Assembly: GCA_964016875.1 (NCBI GenBank)
Contig: OZ024719.1
Location: forward strand, 70,751,224 to 70,815,223
DNA length: 64,000 bases
Source: Fallopia convolvulus
Taxonomy: Eukaryota > Streptophyta > Magnoliopsida > Caryophyllales > Polygonaceae
Direction: 5' to 3'
Positions 47,998 to 59,092 of the stretch are shown piece by piece (position 1 is the first letter of the stretch; the number at the start of each line of letters is the position of its first letter). Under the pieces are notes generated by a model. The model had not been told where the DNA came from, ran no database searches, and worked only from the letters and a program-made list of their open reading frames with translations. The translations under genes were made by a program, and so were the position numbers.

Positions 47998-50900
47998 TGC
48001 CCCACAACCAAAGTTGAGATGATTAATTCCGTAAGGCATTTTTTCACGGTTTTTAGGTTTCTAAAAATTAATCACATCGTTTTTTTTTTTTTTTTTTTTT
48101 GTGATTTATCAATCAATATGGTGCTCTATATTGCATGCACATTTTGTGGGATGTTTCAAATTTTGAAAATTCTACAAACTTCGTAGGAATATTAGCATAT
48201 AGCTATATAGGTACACACTAAAAAGTGATGACAATTGATTGAGTATGTAACAAAAAAAGAATATGTTGAGAGGATGGTATTTCGTGGTTGTGAAAATAAA
48301 CACGTCGCAATTTGAACAAAATTTAAAGTTGACGACAGTGCACCACAATTTTTGGGAAAAACATGGTTACTACATGAGAAAGGAAAAACAAACAATAATA
48401 TTATGTATTTTTCAAAAAAGGATGATTAGATTAAACAATATACTTACTGAATTGAGTTGTTAAAGGTCATTCTTCTGATCTAACCTTTTTTTTGGTTTTA
48501 AAAAAATTATTATTTTACATTTAACAACAATTTTCTAATATTAATTTATAGGAGTAATAATTAAGTGGACAATTTGTCTACGTCATCATTTGCCACTATT
48601 GTTTCAATTAATAATTAATTTTCAAAATAACTATTTGTTACGTTTTAATCTATGTGTGTAATATGTAACACAAACATTTTGTATTGTACACATAGGCTAG
48701 TAAAAGCAGGAACCATGGCTCGATCACATAATATTCAATGAATCAACCCACACGAGCCAGGACTCGATCACCCTTGAGTCGCTTGACCATGATGGATAAG
48801 TATGGCTCTCGGGTGCTTGATTAATGTTGCTATTGGGCTAGTTTATGAGTGACTTGGACCTGATTCTTGTGATAGAGTTTATTGGACATGTTCGATAGAA
48901 AAAGATGACAAAGACTTTTAAATGAGACACTGTATTTTATTTGTCCGACTATCGAATTTCATCTCGGTCTTTTGATCTACCGAATTTGTCTATTAAAATT
49001 GTAGAACAAGAAAGAAAACGACAATCGAATTCCAAAAGCAAATTAATTTTCTTTTTTTTTGCCCATATATGAATATTTCACGTCTATGATTTTGTTTGTC
49101 AAAATCGAGCTCCTATAAAAAATCAATGGACATATATGGACTTGGAAATATCGATCACATTAGTCAACTTGATCTGCACAAAACCAAACCAGCCCAAAAT
49201 TAAAAAGTTTACCTGACTGATCAAAACTTGTTCAAAATTCATATTAACCATATTCAATCTAATTGATTACTACTATATCAATTTTTATAAGAATTCAAGG
49301 TTAATTAGTTGGTTCTGCTTCAAACTCGTAATTAAAGTATAATCACTCAATTAAAGTTATTAACATGTGTTACACATTAGGAAAATTAACCTGTAATAAT
49401 CAACCCGGCTTTTTTTTGGTAGAAATTTCATGATAGCATCATAAAATCTTTATTTCCATTCTCGTAAACAATATCCTTAAAAAAAAAAAGAACACTCGAC
49501 TTCAAACACCTACCTATATACCCAAGTGAAATATACACCCAATTTAAATATAATTAATCACATTCAAACCTATAAATCACATCCAACCACAAACAATTCA
49601 TTGAGAAGATAAAAACATAAAAATTACTTAGATATGCTACACACTTCAACTTTTTAATATTCATTTTTAATAAAAAATAGTTACATAGCCTATATTTGTT
49701 AAATTTAATTTATTATATGAGCGACGTTAATTTAATCCAACTTTAATCCATGGAAAAGCTATTAATTTTTTTTATATATAAATTTAGAAATTATGCAGTC
49801 TAAATTTCATCTATTCAATCCGTTCAACAAGCCTGAACCCATCTTTTGAGTTGATTGATTGTAAAAGGTAAACCAGTGAGAAGGAGAAAAATGGAGTTGA
49901 AAATATATGTTAGAAATGGTCCAAATTCTAGATGAAAGATTTAAAATTTGTGGATGACTTATCAATGTTATCATTGGTATATGGATTATGGAAGGCGACC
50001 CTCGTCAGGACTTGATTTCCTCTGGGCTTTCCATTTTTCATTCATTTGACTGGGTCGCCAAGATATGATTACAATTAATCGTGTATTAGTTCAGAATCAC
50101 ACATGATTTAAGAACTTTTTTTTCAAGCATAAATATATAAAGGAAAAAACAAAACAAAATCACCCTATGTATTTTAGAAATTATTTCAAAGAAAATCATA
50201 ATTATATTTTTCGTGTTCATAATAATCATGAACATGTTAAATAATCATTTGATCATGAATTATCATCAAATCAACTGAGAGGATTGAAGATCTGTGTTAG
50301 TAAGATAAATAAGGAACTGTTCCAGAGACAATTCCCTACACAGCGGAATAAATAACATAGTAACGTAGTAGATGGACATATTCCCTTATAGAGGAGCCTC
50401 TAAATCCAACTAGTTGGAGAGTAAACATCTACCTCCATTGGAAATTTTTGAACAAGCACTATATTAGATTGATAGATATCTAGATACACAATTTCTATTA
50501 ATATTCATAAACCCCAAATACAAACAATACTATTGGCTTAAGTCATCATGAATCTAGATCTACTAAATGCAATCAATACAATATTTGAACCTGACTCTTG
50601 GTCCTAATGCAAGTCCTTTTGCACAAGAACTGGCTTCCAAATCGATGGCAAACTTCATATAGTTTCCATCACTTGGATCTTGCACCTTCTCCCTTGGATC
50701 TGGTTAGTCGTTTTCACTTGAGTTGCTCTCTCTCTCTCTTTCTCTCTGGATCACTTGATTCCTTTAGTGAATATTGTTCATTCCTTTTTGAGAGCGTACT
50801 TGACCTAGCTTCATCTCTTTCTATTTATAGTGGTCGTTTTTTTTCATTTGACACTTTTCTCCTTTAACTCTTGGGGCACACAATACTGTTTAAAAAGACT

Positions 50901-52155
50901 AGCGTACCCTTTTGGAAACTTTTCATCTTGAGACAATTTTATCCTTTTGTGCTTGCCCCCCAAGACAACAGTCAAAAGTCTCTTTTGTCCTTCATTTAAT
51001 TGTCACGTACCCAGGTAGCTTTAAGGGAAATATTTTGTCCTTTGCTTTTCATGTAATCCTGTATCTTTCTTGTATTCACTTAAGTAGGAAATTAATTACA
51101 AGTATTTGTCAATATCAAAACTTCGATTGCTCAAATGAAGAAACCATTGTTCCAATGTTAATTAGAAACTAACAATGATCAACATCAACCTAGCTATAGC
51201 TAAAAAAGTAAATTGAGATTTAAATTAATTTTCCTAACTTAAGAAAGATTAATTATAGGAAATTTTTTCCCATAGCTAATAGGGCTCTTCCTTTTTAGGA
51301 TTTAATTTCTAAATAGATGGAGGATTAATAGACGAAATTTAGATTTTATCATTCTTTTTTATAGGATATATTTTTTTAATTAGAATTTCAATTTTTAAAA
51401 TATATATTTTGAGAGTTGTGTGATTCTTTTATTTTTTTTTGAGCAAAGAGTTGTGTGATTCAATTTTATAAATACCTTATTGAATAATCAATATAATTCA
51501 CAACTCGCACCAATACACATATCGTTAATTACAAATTATACACCATGTCATTTGTTTCTAATCGATACGTTAGATCACGTAACACGTACTATACATATAT
51601 CCTAAATCACAGCAGATAAACTTAGTTGTGGGAGACCTACTATAACCTAGACTATTAATCTAGTACAAAACAAATTAAACCAAAAAGATTATTATACGAC
51701 TTTTTCGTGTCAAATTGATTACAATTCAGAGTTTCAGATCAGACTTAGAAAGTAGACTTATATATATATATATTCAAAGTCTATATACGAGCGCTAGCTC
51801 GATTCATGCAGGCGAGTGAACGTAAAATCCACACACACCGATCTCTAATTTATAAATTTTCTGTTTGAATTTTAATGTATCGTCAATACTAGAAAAAATA
51901 TACATGGATATTAATTTATAAGGTAGAGAAAATGATCGATCGAGTTGAGTGGGCGTCTTCTGGAAAGTCATGTCGTAGTGAGACCGGCAATATATCGCTT
52001 AATTCGTTTTGTTGTGTAGAATGGTTAATTTTGATGTGCACGCTACGACCAACTCGATCTATAAAGCTTAATTAATTAATTAATTTGTAGCTAGGGTGGG
52101 TTTTATGATTAGGTTTCACATTAAAAAAAAGTTTGACATAGTCAGTCGATCACAC
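47998..52155. other. Intergenic, no gene seen
   Basis: AT-rich DNA with a T-run of about 22 at 48081-48102 and a CT microsatellite at about 50733-50758. Open frames at 50598-50867 and 50912-51172 have no recognisable homology. Confidence 0.5.
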
Positions 52156-52499
52156 ACAATAATCAGTGGCGTAGTCAAGAATTATAGTCAGTAGGGACTA
52201 AATTTCTTTGGCTGATTTTTTTGACTGTAGAAAAATTCTTGGCGAAGTCAGGAATTTTTTTTTAATATTTTTTATAAAATATTGAAAAAAAATTGTATTT
52301 TTCTATATAAAAAACCATTTTAATATATTTTACGTACATAAAAAAATTAATCTGCTTTTTTCTGACCAAATAAGCTAATTTTGATAAAAAAAAAACTAAT
52401 TTTTTACTATATTTTTTATAATTTTTTTTTATTTTTGAAAATTCCAGTGGGTGCTACAGCCCCCGCTGGGCACCATGTAAATCCGCCCCTGACCATAAT
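52156..52499. mobile_element. hAT-like MITE with 8-bp TSD
   Basis: The element is 52164-52491 (328 bp), starting CAGTGGCGTAG and ending ATCCGCCCCTG, which are inverted with mismatches (CAGTGGCG versus CAGGGGCG). Flanks ACAATAAT (52156-52163) and ACCATAAT (52492-52499) agree at seven of eight bases. It is non-coding. The right flank lies one base before the target duplication of the next insertion. Confidence 0.75.
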
Positions 52500-52712
52500 C
52501 ATATACAAATTGACGTTAAACCCTCGCCCCTAAAACGCTCCCTTCTACCAAAATGCGGCTGCCACGTTCTCTACTTGCATCTTCCCCAATTTGATTTTCT
52601 CCTCTTACAAATTTGTTTTCTGATCGATTTGTTCTCTGGCTTGAAAAATCACAATTCCTTAAGAAAATACTATGATTGGAAAGGCTGAGAAGCCATCTTG
52701 TTTTCAAGGCTG

Positions 52713-55700
52713 AGAAGCCATTAATGTTATTCGGCGTAAGCATAACCGTGTTGAAAGGCTTCGAGATGAGTCGGGACATTGGATTGATAATAAGGATGAT
52801 CTTGAATCGTTAGTTGTTGAGTTCTTCCGTAATTTATACAGGCGCGAGGACCATGCTGTTGTGAGTATGCCGGAACTGAATTGTGGTTTTCCGATCATGG
52901 ATGAAGTGTCGTTGCAGAGTTTGACTAAGGATGTCTCTTCGGATGAAGTTTGGGCGGCTATCAAAAGCATGGGCTCGTTCAAATCGCCCGGAATCGATGG
53001 ATTTCAACCAGGGTTCTTCAAGAAGTGTTGGTCCACAGTTGGCAACTCGGTTGTGAGTTTTGTCAAAGAGTTTACCCGTGTCTCTACTCTCCCGGAGGGG
53101 GTGAACGATACTTTGATCATGTTGTTGGCCAAAGTTGCAAGTCCGGAACAGGTTAGCCATTTCCGACCCATCAGTCTTTGTAACGTCATCTATAAGATTG
53201 TTACTAAAGTTCTTACCAATAGACTTCAACCCATTATTTCGGATTTGATTGGCCCTACGCAAGGAAGTTTTATCCCGGGCCGTTTGATAACCGACAACAT
53301 TGTAGTCGCTCAGGAAGTTGTCCATTCTATGAGACGGAAAAAGGGGTCTAAAGGTTGGATGGTTCTTAAGCTTGACTTGGAGAAAGCTTATGATCGTTTG
53401 AATTGGGATTTCATTGAAGAGACTTTTAGGGCTGCAGGGTTTCCGAATCAGTGGATTGGTTGGGTTATGGCTTGTGTTTCTTCTCCTCGTATGCAGGTTC
53501 TTTGGAACGGGGAAGCTACGAGCCAGTTTACTGCGTCTAGGGGGGTGCGCCAGGGCGACCCTATCTCACCTTACTTGTTTATCATGTGTATTGAGAGGCT
53601 CAGTCATTTGATCCTTGATGCGGTTGATAACGGTGATTGGAAGCCTATAACTATAACGAGGAATGGCCCAAAGCTTTCTCATATGTTTTTTGCCGATGAC
53701 ATAATGCTCTTTGCGGAAGCTTCTGTGGATCAAATCCGAGTTATCAAGAAGTGTCTTGATCTATTCTGCGCCGCTTCAGGTCAGAAGGTGAGCGTTAGCA
53801 AGTCGAAGATTTTTGTTTCGCCCAATGTGGAGCAACTGCTTGTTAAGAGGCTTGAGGAGACGAGTGGTTTTTCAGTAACTAAAGATTTGGGGAATTATCT
53901 TGGGATGCCTATTCTCCATAAGCGAGTTTCGAAGGATACTTATTCAGGGCTGTTGGATAAGTTTAACGCTAAGTTGGCAGGGTGGAAGACAAACTCTTTG
54001 AGTCTGGCCGGGAGAATTACGTTAGTTAATTTGGTGCTTTCCTCTTTGCCAGTCTATTCTATGGCCACGACTATCTTGCCTGCAAGTACTTGTAATCAGA
54101 TTGATAGAATCAACAGAGACTTTATTTGGGGCAGTAGTAGAGGTTCTAGAAAAATGAACAAAGTAGCTTGGGAAGAAGTTGTGAAGTCTAAAAGTCAAGG
54201 AGGTCTTGGAATTAAGACAATGCAGGAGTTGAATATTGCTTTAGCTGGTAAATTGAGCTGGAGGTTTGTCATGGAAGAGGGAAATATGTGGACGTCAATC
54301 TTGAAAGCTAAATATGTTGATACAGCTCTTGGTAGATCAGCTGGGTGCTCACAGGTGTGGAAAGCGATCCAAGCTGGGACGTCTCAAGTTGTGGTTAGAG
54401 GAGCTAGTTGGCTGCTGCGGGATGGGTCGTATATTCGGTTCTGGACTGATGTGTGGATTGGTGATGAACCGTTATGTAACAACATCACTAGGGCACTCAC
54501 AGACGAGCAACTGATGGATGTTGCTAAAGATTATTGGATTGAAGTCAGAGGCTGTTGGGATTGGGACAGATTATCGCCAATTCTGCCTCCTACTAAGCTG
54601 ATGTTGCTTGCGGCTGTTGCGATTAGTCCGGATTTGAATAATGTTGGAGATGAGCTGTGTTGGGGACAGACGTCTGATGGTAATTACACCGTCTCATCTG
54701 GATACAAGCTGATCACGGGTGATTTGAAGAGGACTGAAATTGATTCCATGGTGTATGATTCGATTTGGAAGTTGTGTGTTCCCGAACGAATTCGGAGCTT
54801 TGTTTGGCTGGTGTGCAAGGGCGGTGTCATGACAAATCTGGAGAGGTGTCGGCGTCACATTTCCAACAACTCCAGCTGCGTTGTGTGCAAAAATGGGGAA
54901 GAATCCTTCACTCATCTCTTTAGGGATTGTATATCTATTAGGGGTGTTTGGGAGAAGTTTCATGTCACTAATTTTTATAGCTCTTTTTTTCAGGATCAAT
55001 TCTCTGTTTGGCTGAGAATGAATATTTTAGATGAAACAAAATTTGAGGGTGGTCGTTGGAATGAGCTCTTTGCCACTATTCTTTGGTGGGCCTGGAAGTG
55101 GCGGAATGCTCGGGTTTTTGGAGACGAGGTTTTTGCTGGAGACAAGCATGTATTTGCTCTTGAGAGAGCTCGGGAATGCTGGTGCGTTTCAGGTAAACAT
55201 CCTTTTCATGGTACAAGTACTGTAAAAGTTATGCAGGATATCTCTTGGGTCAAGCCGGATGAGGGGTGGATTAAAGTCAACTCGGATGGAGCTGTCAGTG
55301 AGAGTCGTGCGGCCGCTGCCGGAGGTGCTTTGAGGGATCACAATGGGAGCTGGATGTGTGGGTTTGTGCACAACATTGGGGCATGCTCAGTTCAAATGGC
55401 AGAGCTATGGGGCGTTCTTGACGGGATGAAGATTGCTTGGGAGAGAGGCTTTCGTCAGGTAATCATTGAGTCGGATTCTGCTGTCGTTATTCGTCTTTTG
55501 AACTCTAGAATAAATAAATGTCACCCTTTGGGTAGCCTGGTTATGCAATGCCAAGGCTTTATTAGAAGGAATTGGATTATCCGATTCCGTCATGTGTATC
55601 GTGAAGCTAATACTGTAGCGGATCGTATTGCGTCTGTTGCTTTTAATTTCCCTGTTGGTTATCATGTATTGCTTGCCCCGCCTGAGGGGATTTCTATTCT

Positions 55701-55845
55701 GCTTGCTAATGATGTAAGGGGTCGGGCTATCCCCCGTTTGATGACTACTTAGCCCTTTTTAATTATTAATAAAACGCTCCCTTGAGGGGCCGGAGAGTAC
55801 CGCCTCTCCTTCCAACCAAAAAAAAAAAAGAAGCCATTAATGTTA
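52713..55845 (+). mobile_element. 5'-truncated LINE (copy 2), 17-bp TSD, nested
   Basis: Same family as 6977-10994. The target duplication AGAAGCCATTAATGTTA is at 52713-52729 and 55829-55845; the inserted LINE is 52730-55828. It begins in the linker between endonuclease and RT, so it is shorter than copy 1, and ends with the same 3' UTR, a GGAGAG/CTCTCC hairpin (55792-55809) and poly(A). It sits inside copy A of the poly(A) family and must be younger than it. Confidence 0.95.
52732..55752 (+). CDS. LINE ORF2, 5'-truncated but open: RT, zf-RVT, RNase H
   Basis: A continuous frame of about 1007 codons, with no stop or frameshift, from the truncated 5' end to TAG at 55750-55752. It has RT motifs KSPGIDGF (about 52984), a GSFIPGRLITDNI segment, ASRGVRQGDPISPYLF, and the active-site FADD at 53689-53700. 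A zinc-binding zf-RVT segment follows near 54780-54930 (C..C and H..C pairs around SSCVVCKNGEE and THLFRDC). C-terminal RNase H retains its acidic residues in NSDGA, MAELWG, ESDS and ANTVADR. The endonuclease and ORF1 are missing, and the first in-frame ATG (52867) is internal, so it is a dead-on-arrival copy. Its open frame indicates recent insertion compared with copy 1. Confidence 0.93.
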   Translation, partial: RRKHNRVERLRDESGHWIDNKDDLESLVVEFFRNLYRREDHAVVSMPELNCGFPIMDEVSLQSLTKDVSSDEVWAAIKSMGSFKSPGIDGFQPGFFKKCWSTVGNSVVSFVKEFTRVSTLPEGVNDTLIMLLAKVASPEQVSHFRPISLCNVIYKIVTKVLTNRLQPIISDLIGPTQGSFIPGRLITDNIVVAQEVVHSMRRKKGSKGWMVLKLDLEKAYDRLNWDFIEETFRAAGFPNQWIGWVMACVSSPRMQVLWNGEATSQFTASRGVRQGDPISPYLFIMCIERLSHLILDAVDNGDWKPITITRNGPKLSHMFFADDIMLFAEASVDQIRVIKKCLDLFCAASGQKVSVSKSKIFVSPNVEQLLVKRLEETSGFSVTKDLGNYLGMPILHKRVSKDTYSGLLDKFNAKLAGWKTNSLSLAGRITLVNLVLSSLPVYSMATTILPASTCNQIDRINRDFIWGSSRGSRKMNKVAWEEVVKSKSQGGLGIKTMQELNIALAGKLSWRFVMEEGNMWTSILKAKYVDTALGRSAGCSQVWKAIQAGTSQVVVRGASWLLRDGSYIRFWTDVWIGDEPLCNNITRALTDEQLMDVAKDYWIEVRGCWDWDRLSPILPPTKLMLLAAVAISPDLNNVGDELCWGQTSDGNYTVSSGYKLITGDLKRTEIDSMVYDSIWKLCVPERIRSFVWLVCKGGVMTNLERCRRHISNNSSCVVCKNGEESFTHLFRDCISIRGVWEKFHVTNFYSSFFQDQFSVWLRMNILDETKFEGGRWNELFATILWWAWKWRNARVFGDEVFAGDKHVFALERARECWCVSGKHPFHGTSTVKVMQDISWVKPDEGWIKVNSDGAVSESRAAAAGGALRDHNGSWMCGFVHNIGACSVQMAELWGVLDGMKIAWERGFRQVIIESDSAVVIRLLNSRINKCHPLGSLVMQCQGFIRRNWIIRFRHVYREANTVADRIASVAFNFPVGYHVLLAPPEGISILLANDVRGRAIPRLMTT

Positions 55846-57206
55846 ACATGTTTTGGTTGAGAAGCCATTGATGTTAAACATCAATTTTTACTTTGAAACC
55901 TTGAAAATCTATTTGAGAACCCCCGCCGGGATAGCCTCCAGTTCAGTACCAGCGATCGTTATTTGTTCGTTCAACCTAATTTTCAAACAGATCTGACTAC
56001 TTCACCGGTGTCTTTTCCGATCAATTTCCGACCCTCTTTTTCACCGGTGTCTTCTCCGATTAATTTCCGGCCCTCCGGTGGAGCGTCTTCTTTCATCCGT
56101 CACGCATACCTTCCTCTGTTGTCGTCTGGATTGTTCGATCCGCCGTCAAACGAATCGGCTTCTATGCAGGCTATGGGTCTTTCCTGTAGCCGGAGTGCGT
56201 CGGGTTTGGAAGTTCGCCTTCCATTCCGCCGTCGGCTCCAACGACTTGCTTGATCGATGTTTCGTCATCTGCGTGTCACTGGTTTTTTTGCTTTGCAAGC
56301 AAAGCCGGAAAAAAAAAGAAATAAGGAAAAAAAAATCAGGACTATCTCCCTTGGTCCGCAAGGGTGGAATTGAAAAAAAAAAATTAAATAAAGGGAAATA
56401 AAGTGATTGGCCATTTTGTAGGTATAGCTAGGATTCTTGGTCACACGAAAAATTTGTTATCTTTTTAATTTAAATTTATTTAACTCTTTGCTTGGCAAGG
56501 CAAGGCAAGTATTTTTATATACTTGTTTTTTTGTGGCTACCTGCATCACAAGTTTTACTTGTGAGGCAAGTTTGGGTTGCTTTTCTTGCAGGTTAGCTCG
56601 AGATCTATTTTATGTATTTTTTTCCGAAGAGTTGGAGCTGAGTTTGACATTGGACCGAGTTGTATTAGGCCAGGTCGTTAGGTGCTTTGAGGCTTCTGAA
56701 GATCCTTCATCTCGGTGGAGGGAACGTCAGTAGTCCATTCGCACGCCCAGGAGGGGTTGACCTGCTGCCTTCGGCGCTTTGCTTTTAGTGCTTTACTCAA
56801 CCCGATCTCAGACTCTTCTTAGTTCTTATTTTCGGAAATTTGTACTGTTATTGGCTTTTCCTGCTTACTTTTACTCTCTTAGCCTTTTAGGGCTGCCGTT
56901 TCTTACGGCCTCTCGGTTTACCAAGTCTGTTTGGTATACCGAATTCTTACCTTATCAAAAAAAATAAAAAAAATATACAAATTGACGTTTAACAATACAC
57001 TAGTCATGATTAGCATTTTCCACATACATATACAATGTCAAAAATACCATTGCTTTCAATAAAAGGATACCCATTCCAAGCTCTCGATTTTAGTTTTCAG
57101 ATTTAACTTCAAGAAATCCATTTGCCAATTAATTTAATGTTATTTTCAACAACACTTTAAATATATTTTTGATCTTAACGAAGTAATATTTAATGAATTA
57201 AATTAA

Positions 57207-57798
57207 TACTATCTCTGTTTCGTAGTATAAGTTTTTTTTTTACTTTTCACATTTTTTAAGATGAGCTTGTTAAAGTGTTCATCCCATATCTGAAAATTGG
57301 GACTTAACTGGACTAGTATATAACTCAGCGGGTTACTTCTCCTATCGCCAATTGGTTTTAGGATGGAACCCCGCTGGACTTAATATGGTATCAGAGCAAT
57401 CTGCCAAACGGTCTCTCTTGATCATAGGCCCGCCCTGTTTGTTGTCCAAGTGTTAACTGGGCCAGTTCACCCAGTGTACTTGCGGGAGCGTGTTCGAGTG
57501 TCCATCCCACATTTGAAAATTGGGACTTAACTGGACTAGTATATAACTCAGTGGGTTACTCTTCCTATTGCCAATTGGTTTTAGGATGTAACTCCGCTGG
57601 GCTTAATAGAGCTTAAAATAATAAGAAGGATGATTTAATTTTTTAGTATTTAATGAATTAGATTATATTTTTAATGTCTTTTAAAGATTAAATAAATGTG
57701 TTAGTTTAAAAATATTCTAGTATTACTTAAATGAAAAAGACTTATATTTTAAAAATTATTTTAGAGCTAAAAACCCCTTGCATTACACCGAGGGAGTA
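57207..57798. mobile_element. Stowaway MITE split by a TRIM
   Basis: The left end is TA-CTATCTCTGTTTCG (57207 on) and the right end CACCGAGGGAG-TA (to 57798). Without the inserted 346 bp it would be about 242 bp, a normal Stowaway size. Subterminal TATAAG and CTTATA words near both ends support one original element. Confidence 0.78.
57263..57613 (+). mobile_element. TRIM (miniature LTR retrotransposon), complete
   Basis: LTRs of 118 bp each at 57268-57385 and 57491-57608 start TGTT and end TTAATA; they differ at about a dozen positions. The 5-bp target duplication GAGCT lies at 57263-57267 and 57609-57613. TGGTATCAGAGC at 57386-57397, directly after the first LTR, is the standard primer-binding site for initiator tRNA-Met. 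A short purine-rich GCGGGAGCG precedes the second LTR. The internal region is only 105 bp and codes for nothing, so the element must use proteins of another LTR retrotransposon. Confidence 0.93.
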
Positions 57799-58023
57799 TT
57801 GGTTAGAAAGATTAGGCATTAACTATTATACTTCGTATAGGACATGGCATATGGTGTAACACTATAACAATATGTTATGCTTGTGTAATTGTGTTATTTG
57901 TAATTTGTGTATCAAAATTACCAGCACATACGTACATACCAAAATTTAATGGCCATAAAAATTATTTTTATATAATTATGGAGTAAAAGCAAACCAAGCA
58001 AACACCACATCTGACCCTAAAAG

Positions 58024-59092
58024 TACAGCAAAACACGTGATTTTTTTTTTTTGATAAGGTAAGAATTCGGACACCAAATAAACTTGATAAACTGAGAGGC
58101 CGTTTATAAACGACAGCCAAGAACGGCTAAGTATATCAGAAAGAAGTACACAATAAAAGCAAAGATGACTAAAACAAGTACACACGCCAAAGAGAAAGAA
58201 CAAGGGAGAATTTGGGATCGGGGTGAGTAAAACACTAAAAAAGTGTCGCGGGCAAAAGGTAACCCATCGAAGGTTGTGCGAACTGGACAACTGACGTTTC
58301 CTCCACCGAAATGAAGGATCTTCAGAAGCCACAAGGCACCAAACGACCTAGCCCAAAATCACTCGGTCCAATTCCAAATTCAGTTCCACCTCTTTAAACC
58401 GTATATACAACGTAAAGGCCAAGCCATCCTGCTCAACAAAATAAAACCACCAGCAAACCAAAAGATAAAAAGATAAAGAAATAAAAAAAAACTTATTAAA
58501 ATATACCCTACTCGGCTACTCCTATGCTTGCGGGCTTGCGGCCCAAGCAAAAATACTAACACGTACTGTTCTTATTATTTTTCTTTTTCTTCTTTTTTTT
58601 AAGCTTGCTGCCCAAGCACTAAAATTCCTCTCTTTTTTTTTTCTTCTTTTTCTGAAAAAGAAAACTAATTAGTCGACGACGCCGACGGAGCTTGGGCAAG
58701 AAGGCAAACCAGCCGACGACGAAGGCTTGGACGACGTCTGTGCGAACAAGCCGACGACGGAGGAGGTCGGGCGAACAGGCCGATGTCGGAAGAGGGCGGG
58801 TGAACTGGCCGCCGACGGATGAGGGCGTGACGCGCAGCCCGGACCCCATGGAAACGAGCCAGCGAATCAAACGCCTACCGGAAACAACCAGAGGAGCCAT
58901 AAGAGAGCCTTGAAAACGTGAAAAAGTAAATGCAAAATTGGCCAAACGGATTCAAATACAAGATCTCAATTCTCAACACATCCATAGCCTCAAGGTTAAA
59001 AGGGTTCAATTTCAAACAAAACCCAAAAAGGCTTCCCCAGCCCTTGGGTTGTTGGATTTCTGAATCGGGTGTTTACAGCAAAACACGTGATT
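58024..59092 (-). mobile_element. Non-autonomous poly(A) retroelement, copy B
   Basis: Minus-strand element of about 1031 bp (58043-59073) with the target duplication TACAGCAAAACACGTGATT at 58024-58042 and 59074-59092; the last two T may belong to the tail. The T-run at 58041-58052 is the complement of its poly(A) tail. Its final 400 bp or so match copy A. The 5' half contains a GC-rich open frame of 108 codons, rich in Arg, that shows no domain I recognise. There is no RT, and no pol III boxes were found. Confidence 0.87.

Larger units (their letters stand above)
52501..56989 (+). mobile_element. Non-autonomous poly(A) retroelement, copy A, with a nested LINE
   Basis: Direct repeats ATATACAAATTGACGTT at 52501-52517 and 56973-56989 bound this unit, and an A-rich tail ends it at 56956-56972. 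Removing the nested LINE (52730-55828) and its duplicated 17 bp leaves about 1.34 kb with no reverse transcriptase. The last part (about 56620-56955) is clearly homologous to the inverted copy at 58043-59073: TTGGACCGAGT, GGCTTCTGAAGATCCTTCAT, TCGGTGGAGG and the final GAATTCTTACCTTATC. The 5' half is GC-rich with short open frames that do not look like a conserved protein. It is likely mobilised by a LINE in trans, and the family is unknown to me. Confidence 0.85.

Noticed and set aside
57386..57397. TGGTATCAGAGC as the start of a large LTR retrotransposon
   Set aside because: It is the primer site of a 341-bp TRIM; both LTRs and target duplication are found within 350 bp.
58619..58945. Arg-rich 108-codon frame in copy B of the poly(A) element
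   Set aside because: No counterpart with conserved residues in copy A and no domain; listed only as part of the element.
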